NCBI RefSeq assembly: GCF_900107485.1
Contig: NZ_FNQE01000016.1
Span: 1-64,000 of the forward strand
DNA from: Proteiniborus ethanoligenes
GTDB taxonomy: Bacteria > Bacillota > Clostridia > Tissierellales > Proteiniboraceae
Direction of reading: 5' to 3'
DNA: 64,000 bases
Below, piece after piece: positions 62,506 to 64,000 of the stretch (position 1 is the stretch's first letter; each line of letters begins with the position of its first letter). A program made the translations under genes and the position numbers. The notes below the pieces were generated by a model. That model saw only the letters and a program-made list of their open reading frames with translations. It was not told the DNA's origin and ran no database searches.

Positions 62506-63864
62506 ATGCCAGTATTATTAAGTTTAGCAATAACCATTGTATTAATTATTTTCTTGATTATTAAGCTTAAGACAAACCCAGCTGTAGCACTATTTATAGG
62601 ATCATTATTTATGGGGATATCATCTAAGCTAGGACTAGTTACTACTGTTAGCACAATTACCACTGGTTTTGGAAACACAATGGCTGCGCTTGGATTTAGC
62701 GTAGGCTTTGGAGTTATGCTAGGTGAATTAGTTGCAGCAACAGGAGCAGTTCAGTCAATTGCAAACAATATTGTTAAATTTTTTAGTAAGGACAAATCAG
62801 AATATGCACTAGGCTTAACAGGATTTATTGTTTCTATTCCAGTTTTTTATGATGTTGGTTATGTGGTTCTAATGCCACTTGCTAGAGCATTATCTAAGAA
62901 AGGTAATAAAATTATCCCTTATTTTGCGGGTGCATTAGTAGCAGGCCTTGGTATCGCACATACATTTATTCCACCAACTCCTGGACCTTTAACTGGAGCA
63001 AGCTTGCTTGGAGTTGATGTAGGAGCAATGATTCTTTGGGGAATAGTAATAGGATTTCCTACATTTATACTTGCAATGTTTGTATATGACAAATTCTTTT
63101 TATCAAGAAAAAACTTCTGGGATCCGACTAAAGATGAAGAATATGATGAAGCACATGCTGCAGAGCAAAGAAAGCTAGAAAGTGAACTAATAAAGGATGA
63201 AAAAGAGTTACCAGGATTTTTCTTATCATTACTACCAGTATTTGTGCCAATTATTTTAATCATATTAGGAACTGTTTCATCAGTTACAATGGGAGCTGAA
63301 AATGTACCTGAAATAATAAAATTTGTTTCAGATAAGCACGTGGCTATGTTCTTTGGATTATTATCAGCAATATTATTAGCTTTATCTCGTAATATGAAGC
63401 TAGGAGAAATAGAAAAAGTATTGAACACATCCCTTTCATCAATAGGTACTGTTCTATTTATCACAGGCTCAGGAGCTTCCTTAGGAGCAGTTTTAGGTGC
63501 TGTAAAGGTTGGAGATGCACTATTAGAAGTTGTAGGAGCTATTAATATTCATCCAATTTTATTCGTATGGCTAATAGCTGCATTACTAAAGCTAGCCCAA
63601 GGCTCAGGAACTGTAGCAATGATAACAACAGTATCAATGGTTGCCCCTATGGCAGCACAACTAGATGTAGCACCTGTATTTTTAGCATTAGCAGCATTCT
63701 CTGGAACATTGGCAACTGCTCATGTTAACGACAGTGCATTTTGGATAACAAGTAAAATGGCAGGGTTAACAGTAACAGGCGGCTTCAAGGTATATACACT
63801 AGTATGTGCTTTGCAGGCAGTAATAAGCTTAATACTAATTTTCGCAGCAAGCTTTATATTCTAA
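62506..63864 (+). CDS. GntP family permease (gluconate/organic-acid:H+ symporter)
   Basis: A 452-residue membrane protein with about 12-14 segments. GntP family blocks: FGVMLGELVAATGAVQSIANNI, IPVFYDVGYVVLMPLAR, IAHTFIPPTPGPLTGASLLGVD, LKLAQGSGTVAMITT and FSGTLATAHVNDSAFWI. Family substrates are aldonates, hydroxy acids and related compounds. Placement in the 4-hydroxy-2-oxovalerate operon suggests it imports the C5 acid that feeds the pathway. Confidence 0.93.
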   Translation: MPVLLSLAITIVLIIFLIIKLKTNPAVALFIGSLFMGISSKLGLVTTVSTITTGFGNTMAALGFSVGFGVMLGELVAATGAVQSIANNIVKFFSKDKSEYALGLTGFIVSIPVFYDVGYVVLMPLARALSKKGNKIIPYFAGALVAGLGIAHTFIPPTPGPLTGASLLGVDVGAMILWGIVIGFPTFILAMFVYDKFFLSRKNFWDPTKDEEYDEAHAAEQRKLESELIKDEKELPGFFLSLLPVFVPIILIILGTVSSVTMGAENVPEIIKFVSDKHVAMFFGLLSAILLALSRNMKLGEIEKVLNTSLSSIGTVLFITGSGASLGAVLGAVKVGDALLEVVGAINIHPILFVWLIAALLKLAQGSGTVAMITTVSMVAPMAAQLDVAPVFLALAAFSGTLATAHVNDSAFWITSKMAGLTVTGGFKVYTLVCALQAVISLILIFAASFIF

Positions 63865-63878
63865 TATTTACTGAAGCT

Positions 63879-63922
63879 ACTACCAAGGTAACTCTAACTT
63901 GTTCCTTGGTAGTTGGTTTTTA
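63879..63922 (+). terminator. Intrinsic terminator
   Basis: ACTACCAAGG pairs with CCTTGGTAGT, followed by TGGTTTTTATT, after the permease gene. Confidence 0.82.
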
Positions 63923-63954
63923 TTGCTAGACTAGGGATGAAATGGAGGGAAAAT

Positions 63955-64000
63955 ATGAAAATAGTAATTGTTGGTGGAGTTGCTGCAGGAATGAGTGCAG
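63955..64000 (+). CDS. FAD-dependent oxidoreductase, N-terminal fragment (cut by window end)
   Basis: Only 15 codons are in the window: MKIVIVGGVAAGMSA behind ATGGAGGGAAAAT. The GGVAAGMSA nucleotide-binding start is typical of NADH oxidase / CoA-disulfide reductase flavoproteins. The rest lies beyond the edge. Confidence 0.65.
   Translation, partial: MKIVIVGGVAAGMSA

Noticed and set aside
1-64000. CRISPR arrays, tRNA or rRNA genes
   Set aside because: I saw no regularly spaced direct repeats and no tRNA- or rRNA-like stretch; all longer gaps were read and are described.

Overview
The window is AT-rich DNA with dense, mostly plus-strand operons, strong AGGAGG ribosome binding sites and frequent TTG and GTG starts. 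Together with anaerobic metabolism (class III ribonucleotide reductase, anaerobic-type glycerol-3-phosphate dehydrogenase genes, a selenocysteine codon), this points to a strictly anaerobic low-GC Gram-positive bacterium of class Clostridia. The genus cannot be fixed from sequence reading alone.

Layout. 0-1.7 kb: an IS transposase on the minus strand. 1.7-7.2 kb: a HAD phosphatase, the glycerol antiterminator GlpP with its leader terminator, a three-gene glycerol-3-phosphate dehydrogenase-like set and an MgtC-like protein. 7.4-11.2 kb: a DsrE-like protein, an amidase and a large unknown lipoprotein. 11.5-21.8 kb: the most unusual unit. A cysteine-rich sigma-54 activator is followed by three evenly phased TCTCA-N4-TGAGA sites, a -24/-12 promoter, a selenocysteine glutaredoxin, a peptide-type ABC transporter with enlarged permeases and a circularly permuted binding protein, and a cysteine synthase. 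22-28.7 kb: DUF1836, DegV, a UvrD-like helicase, a hydrolase, a HTH/TPR regulator and a Rossmann-chemoreceptor fusion. 28.9-32 kb: membrane and small proteins with a lone PTS IIA. 32.2-34.5 kb: MarR plus an ABC exporter and a rubredoxin-like miniprotein. 34.7-41.1 kb: a NarL-type two-component system with a lipoprotein and an ABC-2 transporter (LnrJK-LMN-like). 41.3-47.1 kb: PAP2, a zinc/cadmium ATPase with its operator, a GHKL kinase and an M28 peptidase. 47.3-50.2 kb: nrdDG behind a pair of NrdR-like boxes. 50.4-56.6 kb: small proteins, a TIM-barrel gene with an in-frame TGA, an OmpR-type two-component system with a Met-rich sensor, and a TPR protein. 56.7-64 kb: a catabolic operon converging on 4-hydroxy-2-oxovalerate, with an IclR regulator, an IlvD/Edd-type dehydratase, a GntP permease and the start of a flavoprotein.

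How the parts fit. The 11.5-21.8 kb unit reads as a dedicated uptake and redox system, probably for a thiol- or sulfur-containing peptide or related compound. The 57-64 kb operon reads as an importer plus a pathway that turns a C5 acid into pyruvate and acetyl-CoA; 5-deoxypentonates would fit the chemistry exactly. A roughly 90-bp inverted-repeat element inside that operon shares its ends with the IS at the left edge of the window.
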